A program made the translations under genes and the position numbers. From Prevotellaceae bacterium (GTDB lineage Bacteria; Bacteroidota; Bacteroidia; Bacteroidales; Bacteroidaceae): a DNA stretch of 9,896 bases. Positions 1 through 7,765 of this stretch are shown in pieces. How positions within the stretch are numbered: the first letter of the stretch is position 1; each line of letters begins with the position of its first letter. Where the stretch lies: NCBI GenBank assembly GCA_031262265.1, contig JAISIB010000008.1, positions 1 to 9,896 on the forward strand, written 5' to 3'. The notes under the pieces are model-generated. The model searched no databases. It saw only the letters and a program-made list of their open reading frames with translations, and was not told where the DNA came from.

Positions 1-1
1 T

Positions 2-499
2 CAACCGACGGCAGAAGCTGCTATCGGATGCGCAAATATGTCGTATAAGAAAGGAGATTACGAGGCGGCCGCGAAGTTTTTCGACGAAGCCATTACCTTA
101 GAATCTACGCCGGCACTTAAAGCTGACTATGCTTATAAGGCTGCTGCTTCCTCGTACGCCATCAAACAGTACATTAAAGCTAAACAATACCTCACAGAAG
201 CGTTGAAGAACAATCCGAACCATGGCGACGCCTACATCCTTCTGGCGCATTGCTATGGAGCAAGTCCTCGCTGGACGGACGAAGCGGCTTTGAACGCTTG
301 TACGTATTTTGTCGTGCTGGACAAACTGGCGCGCGCTAAACAAGTAGATCCGAGCGTTGCCGAAAAGGCTAATGAGGAAATCGCACGTTACTCGGCATAC
401 CTGCCGAAAACTTCGGATCTTTTCATGATAGGTTATAAAAACGGCGACACCATTAATATTGGAGGATGGATTGGCGAGACGACGCGCATCAGATTCTAA
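2..499 (+). CDS. Tetratricopeptide-repeat protein, C-terminal part (5' end outside window)
   Basis: The reading frame is already open at base 2 and gives 165 residues before TAA at 497-499. The first ATG in this frame, at 38, lies inside a TPR helix pair (YKKGDYEAAAKFFDEAI), so it is not the true start and the gene begins upstream of the window. At least two TPR-like units are visible. The first is around residues 4-35. The second runs over residues 47-85, with YAIKQYIKAKQYLTEALKNNPNHGDAYILLAHCYG. The C-terminus ends in GGWIGETTRIRF. TPR proteins are protein-protein scaffolds, and the partner here is unknown. The stop lies 1 bp before the lptC start, so the two are almost certainly co-transcribed and probably translationally coupled. 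By position it may serve outer-membrane assembly, but that is inference from context only. No signal peptide can be judged because the N-terminus is missing. Confidence 0.85.
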   Translation, partial: QPTAEAAIGCANMSYKKGDYEAAAKFFDEAITLESTPALKADYAYKAAASSYAIKQYIKAKQYLTEALKNNPNHGDAYILLAHCYGASPRWTDEAALNACTYFVVLDKLARAKQVDPSVAEKANEEIARYSAYLPKTSDLFMIGYKNGDTINIGGWIGETTRIRF

Positions 500-500
500 T

Positions 501-1127
501 ATGAAACAATTTCCCAAAAGCATGGCGGTCGCTATCAATGCGACTGCTGTGCTTGCTTGTTTTCTTACTTCTGCCTGCACGAAGCACCAAACGTTAGGGG
601 CGGCAATTACCGAGCGCGATTCCATGCCGATCATGACAACGCTGGGGGTAGTTACTTTCGTATCCGATTCTGGTATCACACGCTATCGTCTGGATGCGGA
701 GGAGTGGTTAGTTTACGACCGCAAGAAACCGTCTTATTGGGCATTTGAAAAAGGCGTCTACGTGGAGCAATTTGATACGTTACTCAATATTGAAGCCACT
801 ATTAAGGCCGACACTCTTTACTACTACGACAAAGAAAAACTCTGGAAAGCACTCGGCAACGTGGAGATAGTCAATCTGAAAGGCGACAAGTTTCTTACGA
901 GCTTGCTCTATTGGGATGAGGATAAGAAACGCATTTATTCCGACCGTTACATACGCATTGAGCAACCGGACCGTGTGATTGAAGGCATCGGCTTTGAGTC
1001 GAACCAAGAGATGACCGCCTATGAAATCAAAGATATGAGCGGTAACTTTTACGTCACCGAACAAGAAAAAGAAATCTTGCCTCCGGATACGACACAGACT
1101 ATGCCAACCGACTCTTTATTACTATGA
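501..1127 (+). CDS. lptC: LPS export periplasmic protein LptC, probable lipoprotein
   Basis: This gene encodes 208 residues from ATG 501. An in-frame ATG at 459 overlaps the upstream TPR gene and would place charged residues ahead of the signal peptide, so I prefer 501. Residues 1-26 look like a lipoprotein signal: Lys2/Lys6, a hydrophobic stretch, then LTSAC with Cys26 as the likely lipidated residue. Cys20 is a less likely alternative. The LptC-like domain follows, with the segment FVSDSGITRYRL near residue 55 and then short beta-rich repeats (ATIKADTLYYYD, KALGNVEIVNLKGDKFLTS) of the kind shared by LptA/LptC folds. LptC takes LPS from the LptB2FG transporter and passes it to the periplasmic bridge. 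The classical enterobacterial LptC has a transmembrane anchor; here a lipid anchor would replace it. The stop overlaps the next start (ATGA, 1124-1127). The assignment rests on family resemblance recognised by eye. Confidence 0.82.
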   Translation: MKQFPKSMAVAINATAVLACFLTSACTKHQTLGAAITERDSMPIMTTLGVVTFVSDSGITRYRLDAEEWLVYDRKKPSYWAFEKGVYVEQFDTLLNIEATIKADTLYYYDKEKLWKALGNVEIVNLKGDKFLTSLLYWDEDKKRIYSDRYIRIEQPDRVIEGIGFESNQEMTAYEIKDMSGNFYVTEQEKEILPPDTTQTMPTDSLLL

Positions 1128-2389
1128 CCGATACCGTTATATATATAGTAATCACCGTTCTGTTTTCCGCGTTCTTTTCCGGCATAGAGATTGCTTTCGT
1201 GTCGGTCAATAAGATGCGTTTTGAAATGGAAAACAAGGGAGGACTTACGGCGCGCATTCTTTCTTACTTCTACAAAAATACCAATCACTTCATCTCTACG
1301 TTATTAGTAGGTAACAACATTGCATTGGTCGTATACGGTATTTGGATGGGCAACGTCATTCAAGAGCATTTACTCTCGGGACTGATCACCAATCCGTTCC
1401 TACTCATGCTCGTACAGACCATTATCTCTACGGTGATTATTCTGGTGATGGGCGAATTCTTACCTAAGATGCTATTTAGCCTTAATCCCGGGTTGGCATT
1501 ACGCACGGCTGCCATACCGCTCTATATACTGTACATACTTCTGCTTCCTATCTCCTATTTAGCGTCCGGTATGTCGTCTCTGCTGCTTCGGCTTGTTGGC
1601 ATAAAGGTTAATAAAGAAGCTTCCAAGCGCGTATTCACTCGTCTCGATTTAGATTATTTTGTGCAGTCGGGCATTGAGCATAGCGCGAACAAAGATGATA
1701 TAGATACCGAAGTCGATATTTTTCAGAACGCCCTTAAATTTAATACTATCAAAGTTCGTGATTGCATTATCCCACGCACGGAAATGGTGGCCGTAGACGT
1801 TCATGCTACGATCGAAGAATTGAAGGCAAAGTTCGTGGAATCCGGATTATCCAAGATCGTAGTTTATGATGATAACATCGACAATATTATCGGCTACATC
1901 CATTCATCGGAAATGTTTCGGCATCCCGACGACTGGACGCAATGCGTCAAACAAGTCGTAATCATTCCCGAAACGATGCCGGCTATGAAGTTGATGAAAA
2001 CACTGATGCAGCAAAGTCGCAGTATCGCTATCGTAGTAGATGAATTTGGCGGGACGGCGGGACTTATTACGTTAGAAGATTTGGTAGAAGAGATTTTCGG
2101 TGATATTGAAGACGAGCATGACAGCATTTCCTACGTGTGCAAACGTGTGGAGGGCAGTAGTAATGAGTATATCTTATCCGGCCGTTTGGAGATAGAGAAA
2201 GTAAATGAGACTTTTGAACTTCATTTGCCCGAGTCGGACGAATATATGACCATTAACGGACTAATTTTGCAGCAATATCAGCGTTTCCCAAAACTACATG
2301 ATACTGTTTCCATTGATAAATATCACTTCAAAATACTGAAAGTTACCGCTACAAAGATCGAATTGGTGCGTCTTACCGTAGACGAATAG
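1124..2389 (+). CDS. CNNM/CBS/CorC-family integral membrane protein ('hemolysin' family)
   Basis: This is a 421-residue protein of the length usual for the family. Residues 1 to about 190 form a CNNM (DUF21) membrane domain with the early FFSGIEIAF motif (residues 17-25), membrane segments near 3-27, 55-78, 90-111 and 128-155, and the conserved GEFLPK (110-115). A CBS pair follows: CBS1 about 205-265 (VRDCIIPRTEMVAVD), CBS2 about 280-333 (IAIVVDEFGGTAGLITLEDLVEEIFGDIEDEHD). A CorC/HlyC-type C-terminal domain lies at about 345-418. Members are implicated in Mg2+/Co2+ efflux, and the label 'hemolysin' is historical. Related Bacteroidetes proteins include GldE of the gliding/type IX secretion set, but nothing here points to gliding. 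The start overlaps the lptC stop by 4 bp, so translational coupling is likely. The substrate is unproven. Confidence 0.88.
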   Translation: MTDTVIYIVITVLFSAFFSGIEIAFVSVNKMRFEMENKGGLTARILSYFYKNTNHFISTLLVGNNIALVVYGIWMGNVIQEHLLSGLITNPFLLMLVQTIISTVIILVMGEFLPKMLFSLNPGLALRTAAIPLYILYILLLPISYLASGMSSLLLRLVGIKVNKEASKRVFTRLDLDYFVQSGIEHSANKDDIDTEVDIFQNALKFNTIKVRDCIIPRTEMVAVDVHATIEELKAKFVESGLSKIVVYDDNIDNIIGYIHSSEMFRHPDDWTQCVKQVVIIPETMPAMKLMKTLMQQSRSIAIVVDEFGGTAGLITLEDLVEEIFGDIEDEHDSISYVCKRVEGSSNEYILSGRLEIEKVNETFELHLPESDEYMTINGLILQQYQRFPKLHDTVSIDKYHFKILKVTATKIELVRLTVDE

Positions 2390-2442
2390 GGCGAAGAAAT
2401 CATTTTTTCGTTGGTTACGTACATGCGTATTTGCATTTTTTG

Positions 2443-2450
2443 TATCTTCG
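2443..2450 (+). promoter_or_regulatory. Candidate Bacteroidetes -7 box before the PpiD-like gene
   Basis: TATCTTCG matches the Bacteroidetes -7 consensus TAnnTTTG except for one base, and lies about 45 bp before the ATG at 2496. No TTTG sits at the expected -33 distance; the nearest, at 2430-2433, is only 9 bp upstream. The 106-bp gap allows an internal promoter, but read-through from the upstream operon is equally possible. Confidence 0.3.
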
Positions 2451-2495
2451 TGCGCTCAAATCAAAGAGAGATATAACATTAAATCATATAAGTAA

Positions 2496-4634
2496 ATGGC
2501 AACTTTACAAAGCATTCGTTCCAAAGGTCCCCTCCTTCTCTTCGGGATCGGCTTGGCTTTATTGGCTTTTATTGCAGGCGACGCCTGGCAAGTTCTTCAA
2601 CCCCACAAGTCGCAAGACGTTGGCGAAGTAAACGGCAATACGTTATCCGCTACCGAATATCAGACGTTGTTGGAAGAATACACCGACATAGTGAAATTGA
2701 GTAATAATCTGAGTGCCTTAACTGACGCCCAATCCGAACAAATAAAAGACGAAGTATGGCAAACCTATGTGAATAACCAACTAATCCAAGCCCAGACGTC
2801 CAAACTCGGTTTGACCGTTACACGGGAGGAAGTGCAGGATATTATAGATAAGGGCGTGTATCCATTACTGAATAATACGCCGTTTGTAAATCCTAACACA
2901 GGTATATTCGATAAAGACATTCTTAAAAACTTTCTGGCTCAATATGCACAAGCCGTACAGACCGGCGTGCAAATCTCCGAGTCGTATGCCGCGCTATATC
3001 GCTATTGGAATTTTGTAGAGAAAACAATTCGCAATAATAGATTGGCGGAAAAATATCAAGCCCTCATTACCAAATCACTTTCCGTCAACGAAATTGAAGC
3101 GAAGGCGACATTTGACGCTCGTACGCAGCAAACGAATTTACTGTTGGCCGCTATTCCTTATTCGGCTATTCCCGACTCCACGATTCAAGTAAAGGTGTCG
3201 GAAGTGAAAGACCTGTACAAAAAACAAAAGGAACAATATCGTCAATACGCAGAGACGCGCGACATTAAATACATCGACGTACAAATTACCGCCAGCGATG
3301 CGGATAAGGCAGCCTTAGATGCAGAAATGGCTACCTACACTAATCAATTGGAAACGGCAACGGATGGTTATGCGGAATTAGTACGCAGCACATCCTCGCA
3401 GGTACAGTACGCTGATTTGTTTCTGAAACGCTCTGTCTTCCCGACCGACATCAATACGCGTTTGGATAGTATTGCCGTCGGCAAAGTTTTTGGTCCTTAC
3501 CTGAATCAGGCGGATAATACGATGAATAGTTTTAAGAAGATTGCGGTCGCTCAGCAGCCGGACTCCATTCAATATCGTCAGATTCAAGTAGTAGGTACGG
3601 ATTTTACCAAGAATGTAGCGACGGCCGACAGTATCTACACGGCACTCAAAGGTGGTGCGGATTTTGAGGCTATTGCCGAATTCTACGGACAAACGGGCGA
3701 GAAAGCTTGGTTGACTTCTTCTATGTATCAGGGAGCGCAGCTAAGTGCCGAGGACGTTAAGTATCTCTCTACGCTCGCCAACTCAGGCGTCAACCAAATC
3801 ACCAATCTCTCGTTGGGAGCAGGCCAAGTTATCTTGCAAGTGACCGCTCGCAAGGCGATGACCGAAATGTATAAGGTAGCTATCGTAAAAAAGAAAGTGG
3901 ATTTCAGCGCGGCTACCTACGATAAGTATTACAATGAATTCAGCCAATTTATTGCCGCCAATTCTACGTTGGAAGATTTGAATGCAAACGCGGAAGAAGC
4001 CGGTTACAGGTTATTGGAGCGCAAGAACTTCGCAAGTTCGGAACACGGAGTCGCTGCCATTCGCGGCACGCGCGATGCGTTGCGCTGGGCATTCGAGGCT
4101 AAGACCGGACAAGTATCCGGTATGTACGAATGCGGCGATGGCGATCACCTATTGGTCGTTGCGCTGGAAGCCGTACATAAAGCGGGCTATCGCCCATGGG
4201 ATGATCCGGAGGTGCGTAACTTGTTGCGCAACGAAGTAGTACGCGATAAGAAAGCGGCTATTATCATGGATCAAATGAAAGAAGCTAACGCGACGGACAT
4301 GAACGCTTATAAATCTTTGCCCAATGCTGTCAGCGACAGCGTGAAGCTCGTTACGTTCTCTGCACCGGCTTACGTGGCCGCCACGTTTAGTAGTGAACCG
4401 CTGGTAAGCGCGTATGCTTCCGTCGGACAAGCCGGACAGATTTCCGCTCCTATCAAAGGGAACGGAGGAGTAATGGTTATGGAGATATACGGTAAAGATA
4501 CGCTCAGCGAAACGTTTGACGCGGAAACGGAAGAAACGAATATTCTTACCATGAACGAACGTCTGTTGACGAGCTTCACCAGCGATTTATACCGCAAAGC
4601 CAACGTGAAAGACCAACGCTATCTATATTTCTAA
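2496..4634 (+). CDS. SurA/PpiD-type membrane-anchored periplasmic peptidyl-prolyl isomerase/chaperone
   Basis: The product has 712 residues, the size range of Bacteroidales PpiD-like proteins. After a short basic N-terminus (SIRSKG) there is one transmembrane segment at about 11-28, and the rest should be periplasmic. Residues 40-200 resemble a SurA/PpiD N-terminal chaperone domain (GEVNGNTLSATEYQTLLEEY, then DEVWQTYVNNQLI). A parvulin-like region lies at about 355-450 (IQYRQIQVVGTDF, then ALKGGADFEAIAEFYG, then GQVILQVTARK). The N-terminal histidine motif of active parvulins is not evident, so this domain may be catalytically weak or inactive, as described for E. coli PpiD. The role is probably folding or handover of outer-membrane proteins leaving the Sec channel. 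The gene follows the LptC/CNNM genes on the same strand, consistent with an envelope-biogenesis cluster. A strong terminator follows 28 bp after the stop. Confidence 0.85.
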   Translation: MATLQSIRSKGPLLLFGIGLALLAFIAGDAWQVLQPHKSQDVGEVNGNTLSATEYQTLLEEYTDIVKLSNNLSALTDAQSEQIKDEVWQTYVNNQLIQAQTSKLGLTVTREEVQDIIDKGVYPLLNNTPFVNPNTGIFDKDILKNFLAQYAQAVQTGVQISESYAALYRYWNFVEKTIRNNRLAEKYQALITKSLSVNEIEAKATFDARTQQTNLLLAAIPYSAIPDSTIQVKVSEVKDLYKKQKEQYRQYAETRDIKYIDVQITASDADKAALDAEMATYTNQLETATDGYAELVRSTSSQVQYADLFLKRSVFPTDINTRLDSIAVGKVFGPYLNQADNTMNSFKKIAVAQQPDSIQYRQIQVVGTDFTKNVATADSIYTALKGGADFEAIAEFYGQTGEKAWLTSSMYQGAQLSAEDVKYLSTLANSGVNQITNLSLGAGQVILQVTARKAMTEMYKVAIVKKKVDFSAATYDKYYNEFSQFIAANSTLEDLNANAEEAGYRLLERKNFASSEHGVAAIRGTRDALRWAFEAKTGQVSGMYECGDGDHLLVVALEAVHKAGYRPWDDPEVRNLLRNEVVRDKKAAIIMDQMKEANATDMNAYKSLPNAVSDSVKLVTFSAPAYVAATFSSEPLVSAYASVGQAGQISAPIKGNGGVMVMEIYGKDTLSETFDAETEETNILTMNERLLTSFTSDLYRKANVKDQRYLYF

Positions 4635-4662
4635 GACTTCTTAGCATAGCGTTTACACATAC

Positions 4663-4717
4663 TTGCCCCGTTATAGTTCGCACGAATCCCGACGAACTAT
4701 AACGGGGCAATTTTTTT
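4663..4717 (+). terminator. Rho-independent terminator for the + strand operon
   Basis: An 18-bp perfect inverted repeat (4663-4680 and 4693-4710, arm TTGCCCCGTTATAGTTCG) with a 12-nt loop is followed directly by seven T residues (4711-4717). It starts 28 bp after the PpiD-like stop codon. The opposite strand has no U-run after the stem, so it acts for the + strand only. Confidence 0.93.
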
Positions 4718-4734
4718 CTATCGCTTACTCCCAC

Positions 4735-4772
4735 AAAAAAGCGCGCTTCCCCGTCGAAACGAGAAAGCGCGC
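4735..4772 (-). terminator. Rho-independent terminator for the - strand operon
   Basis: The arms 4765-4772 and 4741-4748 (GCGCGCTT type, 8 bp) enclose a smaller tcg/cga stem. On the - strand the hairpin is followed by six T residues (A-run 4735-4740 on the + strand). It lies 17 bp past the stop of the aldo/keto reductase. Together with the preceding hairpin it separates two convergent operons. Confidence 0.88.
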
Positions 4773-4789
4773 CTATTTGTCCGGCAGGT

Positions 4790-6190
4790 TTAGAACGGAC
4801 GTCCCTGCCTCAGGTCTTCGATAAACTTATCAATGCGCTGTAACTGCTGCGGTATACGGATATACTGCGGGCAGAAAGGCGTACATTCGTTACAACCGGT
4901 ACAATGGCTGGCTTGTCGCAGCTTCTCGGAAACGGCGCGGTCGTAGCCAATCAGATAGTCGCGGCGCAACTTACGATAGTTCGGGTCTTGCGAACTTTCG
5001 GGCATCGTACCCTCGTTCACGCATTTATTGTAGTGAAGCAGAATACCCGGAATATCCACTCCGTACGGGCACGGCATACAATAGTCGCAATTGTTGCACG
5101 GGATGGTCGGATACTTCAATATCAGCTGCGCCACTTCTTCCAAGAACGCGTTATCCGCATCCGTCAACGGGTGCAACGGACAATACGTATGCAGGTTGTC
5201 TTGCAAGTGTTCCATGTACGTCATGCCGCTTAGGGCTGTGAGCACGCCCGGCGGAGTACCCGCGAAGCGGAAAGCCCACGATGCCACGCTCCCTTCCGGA
5301 TCGCGACTTTTCAACGTCGTAACGACGTGATCGGGCAGTGCCGAGAGGCGGCCGCCTTGTAGCGGTTCCATCAAGACGGCGGGGATATTCCGTTTATGTA
5401 GTTCGCCGTAGAGATATTCCGCCGGCACGTTGGCACCCGAAGCGTGTTTCCAATCCACATAGTTCATCTGTATCTGCACGAAATCCCACGGAATGCCGCA
5501 CGCATCGGACAGTAGCCAATCGAATCCCTCTTGCTGTCCGTGAAACGACCATCCGAGTTGACGGATACGACCGGCTTCTTTCTCTTTCAGCAAGAAATCG
5601 ATCATTCCGTTCTCCAAGAAACGATCGCGATAGGCTTGTTCGCCGGTCACGTTGTGTAGCAAATAATAATCTATATAGTCCGTCTGCAATTCTTTGAACG
5701 AATTGCGATACATATCGATGGAAAACTCGCGAGACACCTTTTGTCCGGCGCGCCCTTGCGTAGAGAGCTTGGTCGCGATAAAGTACTTATCGCGCGGATG
5801 GCGTTTCAACGCAATACCCGTAGCCTGCTCCGACAAACCGCGCACATAGACGGGAGCCGTATCGAAGTAGTTCACGCCGTGTGCCAGGGCATAGTCTATC
5901 AACCGGTTGATTTGTTCCTGATCGGGCACGTCCTCGCCTTTGCTGTCTTTGGTCATCGGCCAACGCATGCAGCCGTATCCCAACAATGAGACCTTGTCGC
6001 CGCATTTGGAGGTGCGGTACGTCATCTGACTGCCGTCGGCCTCGCCGCGCGTGCCCACGTTGGCCGCCGCATTGCCCGCCGTTTTCTCGTTGTCGCCGCA
6101 TCCGTAAAGCGTAGCTGCCGACGTGACCGCGCCTGCGCCGAGTACCTTCAAAAAATCTCGGCGTCTCATATCTTTCTGTTCTGTCTTCAT
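4790..6190 (-). CDS. Tat-exported aldo/keto reductase lipoprotein with two [4Fe-4S] motifs
   Basis: This is a 466-residue protein. The N-terminus carries a twin-arginine signal (RRRDFLK, residues 9-15), a hydrophobic stretch and LYGC with Cys31 as a possible lipidation site, so it should be exported folded and tethered outside the cytoplasm. Residues 57-335 form an aldo/keto reductase barrel with the usual tetrad visible: Asp110 and Tyr115 (NYFDTAPVY), Lys141 (ATKL), His179 (YYLLHN). SGM (321-323) with the following EHLQDN resembles the cofactor-binding end of the ferredoxin-fused AKR group (COG1453-like). Two cysteine clusters follow: 365/368/371/374 (CNNCDYCMPCP) and 430/433/436/440 (CTGCNECTPFCP). 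It starts 10 bp after the polyferredoxin stop, so the two form an operon and probably exchange electrons. Substrate and cofactor are unknown. MRRRDFLK at Met8 is an alternative start. Confidence 0.88.
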   Translation of the reverse strand: MKTEQKDMRRRDFLKVLGAGAVTSAATLYGCGDNEKTAGNAAANVGTRGEADGSQMTYRTSKCGDKVSLLGYGCMRWPMTKDSKGEDVPDQEQINRLIDYALAHGVNYFDTAPVYVRGLSEQATGIALKRHPRDKYFIATKLSTQGRAGQKVSREFSIDMYRNSFKELQTDYIDYYLLHNVTGEQAYRDRFLENGMIDFLLKEKEAGRIRQLGWSFHGQQEGFDWLLSDACGIPWDFVQIQMNYVDWKHASGANVPAEYLYGELHKRNIPAVLMEPLQGGRLSALPDHVVTTLKSRDPEGSVASWAFRFAGTPPGVLTALSGMTYMEHLQDNLHTYCPLHPLTDADNAFLEEVAQLILKYPTIPCNNCDYCMPCPYGVDIPGILLHYNKCVNEGTMPESSQDPNYRKLRRDYLIGYDRAVSEKLRQASHCTGCNECTPFCPQYIRIPQQLQRIDKFIEDLRQGRPF

Positions 6191-6200
6191 AGCTTTTGAA

Positions 6201-7709
6201 TTAGATGGATTTATGTTCTTCGTGCCCTACCACGTAAATGGCACTGAGCGGACGAGACGGACATACGTATTCGCACGCCCCGCAACCGATGCAACGATTC
6301 TCGTCCACCGCCGGAATCTGCAACGACCGGCGGTTACTCGGATCTATCGGTACCATCTTAATGGCAGACGTCGGGCAATGACGACTACAATTGCCGCAAC
6401 TCTGTTTCTTGGATTCCACGATACAACGTTCGCGCACCCAAACGGCGTGGCCGATCTGCACGGAACTCTTTTCTTCTTTCGTCAACTTGGTAATAGCCTC
6501 CGTCGGACAAACGGCCGAGCACTCGGTACATTCCGGACGGCAGTAGCCGCGTTCATAAGACATGGACGGCTGCATAAAATCGGACAACGAAGTATTGGGA
6601 GCCAACACGCGACTCGGACAAGCCGACACGCAAAGCTGACAAGAGACGCAACGCGTTTTCAGGTTGCGCGCGCTGCGCGAACCCGGCGGCGTCAACGGCG
6701 TACCGCGCTCCGGCTCTACGCGTTCGGCGATAGGAGCAAAACCTCCGTCGCGCCGTTTCGTCTCTTGCGCTTTCAGCAGGGCGGTAGACGCCAACAGAGC
6801 CGTCAACGAAAAGAACTGCCGGCGAGCCGACGGCGCACCGTCTTTTTCTCCGGTATAGGCGGCAGCAGCAGGAGCAGGCGCGGATTTCTTCGGCAGGCCG
6901 TATGTCAGCGAGTCGAATTTGCACTTGTCCAAACAATCATAGCAAGCCACGCAACGACTGTAATCGATCTGTTGATTTTTTATGTCCATGCAAGAAGCCT
7001 TACAAACGCGCGAGCAAGCATTGCATTTGGTACATTTCTCCGCGTCTATCCGCACTTTGAACAATGAAAAGCGCGACAGAAAACCGAGTACCGTGCCCAC
7101 CGGACAAACGGTGTTGCAATAGGTACGCCCGTTGCGCCATGCCAACACGAGCAACGCTACCAAGGTAGCGGCCACGATAAGACCCGGTATGAGGGCTATT
7201 TGCAGCCGAACGTCCGTGCGATAGAACGCATAGCTATTCGCACGCTCGGCCAGATAGGCGAAGAAGTTGTTTCCCCAATCGTATATCGGAGCGAAGATGC
7301 TCGATGCGATACGTCCGTACGCGCCGTACGGTGCAAGCAAGGAAACGACTGCGCTGACGCCGAACGCGAGTGACAGGATGAACAAGGCGAGTACCGTCCA
7401 GCGCAACCAAGTCAACGCCGGCGAGTAGGAGAATTTCTTCCGCTTGGTCAGCCATTTGGCCTTTCGAGTAATGATGTCTTGAAAGACGCCCAACGGGCAG
7501 ATTACCGAACAGTAGATACGACCGAACAGCAAGGTCAGTGCGACCAAGCCTACGATAATACCCACGTGTAAGGCTAATACGGCGGGCAAGAATTGTATAT
7601 CGGCCAACCAACCCGCATACCGATGCAACGTTCCCGTAAAATCAAGGAACAACAATGTAATCAATACAAAGAAGACAATCGCAATTGTCGTTCTAATTCG
7701 CTTCAACAT
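6201..7709 (-). CDS. NapH/NapG-like membrane polyferredoxin (apparent fusion)
   Basis: The product has 502 residues. The N-terminal half resembles NapH: membrane segments near 8-25, 43-63, 102-124 and 171-190, and the two conserved CxxxCP motifs, GRIYCSVICPLG (Cys67/71) and GRTYCNTVCPVG (Cys198/202). Two ferredoxin motifs follow at Cys226/229/232/236 and 253/256/259/263. A low-complexity Ala/Pro linker (about 275-293) leads to an internal twin-arginine-like segment (Arg296-Arg297, then a hydrophobic run to about 313). The C-terminal half resembles NapG with four more cluster sites: 354/357/360/364, 390/394/397/401, 429/438/441/445 and 473/476/479/483. By analogy with NapGH it would take electrons from quinol and pass them along Fe-S clusters. 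No nap catalytic genes are in the window. The next gene, 10 bp downstream, is the exported AKR, the likely acceptor. This is a family-level assignment only. Confidence 0.85.
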   Translation of the reverse strand: MLKRIRTTIAIVFFVLITLLFLDFTGTLHRYAGWLADIQFLPAVLALHVGIIVGLVALTLLFGRIYCSVICPLGVFQDIITRKAKWLTKRKKFSYSPALTWLRWTVLALFILSLAFGVSAVVSLLAPYGAYGRIASSIFAPIYDWGNNFFAYLAERANSYAFYRTDVRLQIALIPGLIVAATLVALLVLAWRNGRTYCNTVCPVGTVLGFLSRFSLFKVRIDAEKCTKCNACSRVCKASCMDIKNQQIDYSRCVACYDCLDKCKFDSLTYGLPKKSAPAPAAAAYTGEKDGAPSARRQFFSLTALLASTALLKAQETKRRDGGFAPIAERVEPERGTPLTPPGSRSARNLKTRCVSCQLCVSACPSRVLAPNTSLSDFMQPSMSYERGYCRPECTECSAVCPTEAITKLTKEEKSSVQIGHAVWVRERCIVESKKQSCGNCSRHCPTSAIKMVPIDPSNRRSLQIPAVDENRCIGCGACEYVCPSRPLSAIYVVGHEEHKSI

Positions 7710-7727
7710 AGAATATTTGGTTTTTAA

Positions 7728-7751
7728 TTGATATTAGAGTTTGATATTAGA
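7728..7751. repeat. 11-bp direct repeat upstream of the polyferredoxin gene
   Basis: TTGATATTAGA occurs at 7728-7738 and again at 7741-7751, a 13-bp repeat distance. It lies in the 56-bp gap between prs and the polyferredoxin gene, 19-42 bp before the latter's ATG. It could be a regulator site or chance in an A/T-rich gap. I found no convincing -7 box here, so read-through from prs is possible. Confidence 0.45.
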
Positions 7752-7765
7752 TGTTTTTCGTACGG

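Noticed and set aside
459..500. Earlier ATG for lptC
   Set aside because: It overlaps the end of the TPR gene and would place a charged 14-residue stretch before the signal peptide.
6123..7067. 314-codon + strand frame opposite the AKR/polyferredoxin genes
   Set aside because: It is antisense to strongly supported iron-sulfur genes, very Arg-rich in composition, and shows no recognisable domain; a shadow of biased codon use.
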